A stretch of 6,400 nucleotides of DNA from Bacteroidota bacterium (lineage in GTDB: Bacteria; Bacteroidota; Bacteroidia; Bacteroidales; B18-G4): NCBI GenBank assembly GCA_030635045.1, contig DAOVZP010000100.1:1-6400 (forward strand), in the 5' to 3' direction. Positions 6,359 to 6,400 of this stretch are shown piece by piece. Made by a program: the position numbers and the translations under genes. Below the pieces are notes generated by a model. It had not been told where the DNA came from. It made no database searches and saw nothing but the letters and a program-made list of their open reading frames with translations. The stretch's first letter is position 1. Each line of letters begins with the position of its first letter.

Positions 6359-6400
6359 AATCAGCGGATAAACGACTTATACATTTAATGGTACTAAGCC

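Noticed and set aside
1..6400. Search for CRISPR arrays, tRNA or rRNA genes, insertion sequences, phage or defence genes
   Set aside because: No regularly spaced repeats, transposase motifs, terminal inverted repeats or structured RNA gene signatures were seen by eye; nearly all the sequence is explained by five genes.

Overview
The window looks like chromosomal DNA of a member of the Bacteroidota, probably an uncultured or environmental Bacteroidales-like lineage. The evidence is a type IX secretion (T9SS) C-terminal sorting domain, the long Bacteroidota-style PurF homologue, exported C69 and M14 peptidases, A/T-rich leaders without Shine-Dalgarno sequences, and matches to the Bacteroidota -7 promoter element TAnnTTTG. 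Base composition looks moderate and even across the window, and I see no sign of mobile DNA.

Layout: (1) 1-555, minus strand: the N-terminal 185 codons of an exported M14 zinc carboxypeptidase, running off the left edge. (2) 583-2190, minus: an exported C69-family dipeptidase, 27 nt upstream of the M14 gene and probably co-transcribed with it. (3) 2191-2348: a divergent intergenic region with candidate promoters, a pair of imperfect direct repeats and a small palindrome. (4) 2349-4250, plus: a long amidophosphoribosyltransferase (PurF) homologue with an N-terminal-nucleophile glutaminase domain and an intact PRPP-binding loop, but several departures from canonical PurF. (5) 4251-4646, minus: a small HIT-family nucleotide hydrolase/transferase, convergent with the PurF gene with no base between the stop codons. 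(6) 4647-4726: an intergenic region with a strong Rho-independent terminator for the minus strand, overlapped by promoter-like elements. (7) 4727-6358, minus: a large secreted-type protein with a T9SS sorting domain but no signal peptide in its open frame, suggesting a missing or interrupted N-terminal part.

The two peptidases plausibly cooperate outside the cytoplasm in degrading peptides for uptake. The PurF homologue and HIT protein are cytoplasmic nucleotide-metabolism genes. The T9SS protein is an unrelated cell-surface or secreted product. I found no multi-gene defence, CRISPR, phage or biosynthetic system. The points most worth a second look are the variant PurF (remodelled phosphoribosyltransferase flexible loop, lost Fe-S ligands), the T9SS protein without an export signal, and the terminator/promoter overlap before the HIT gene.
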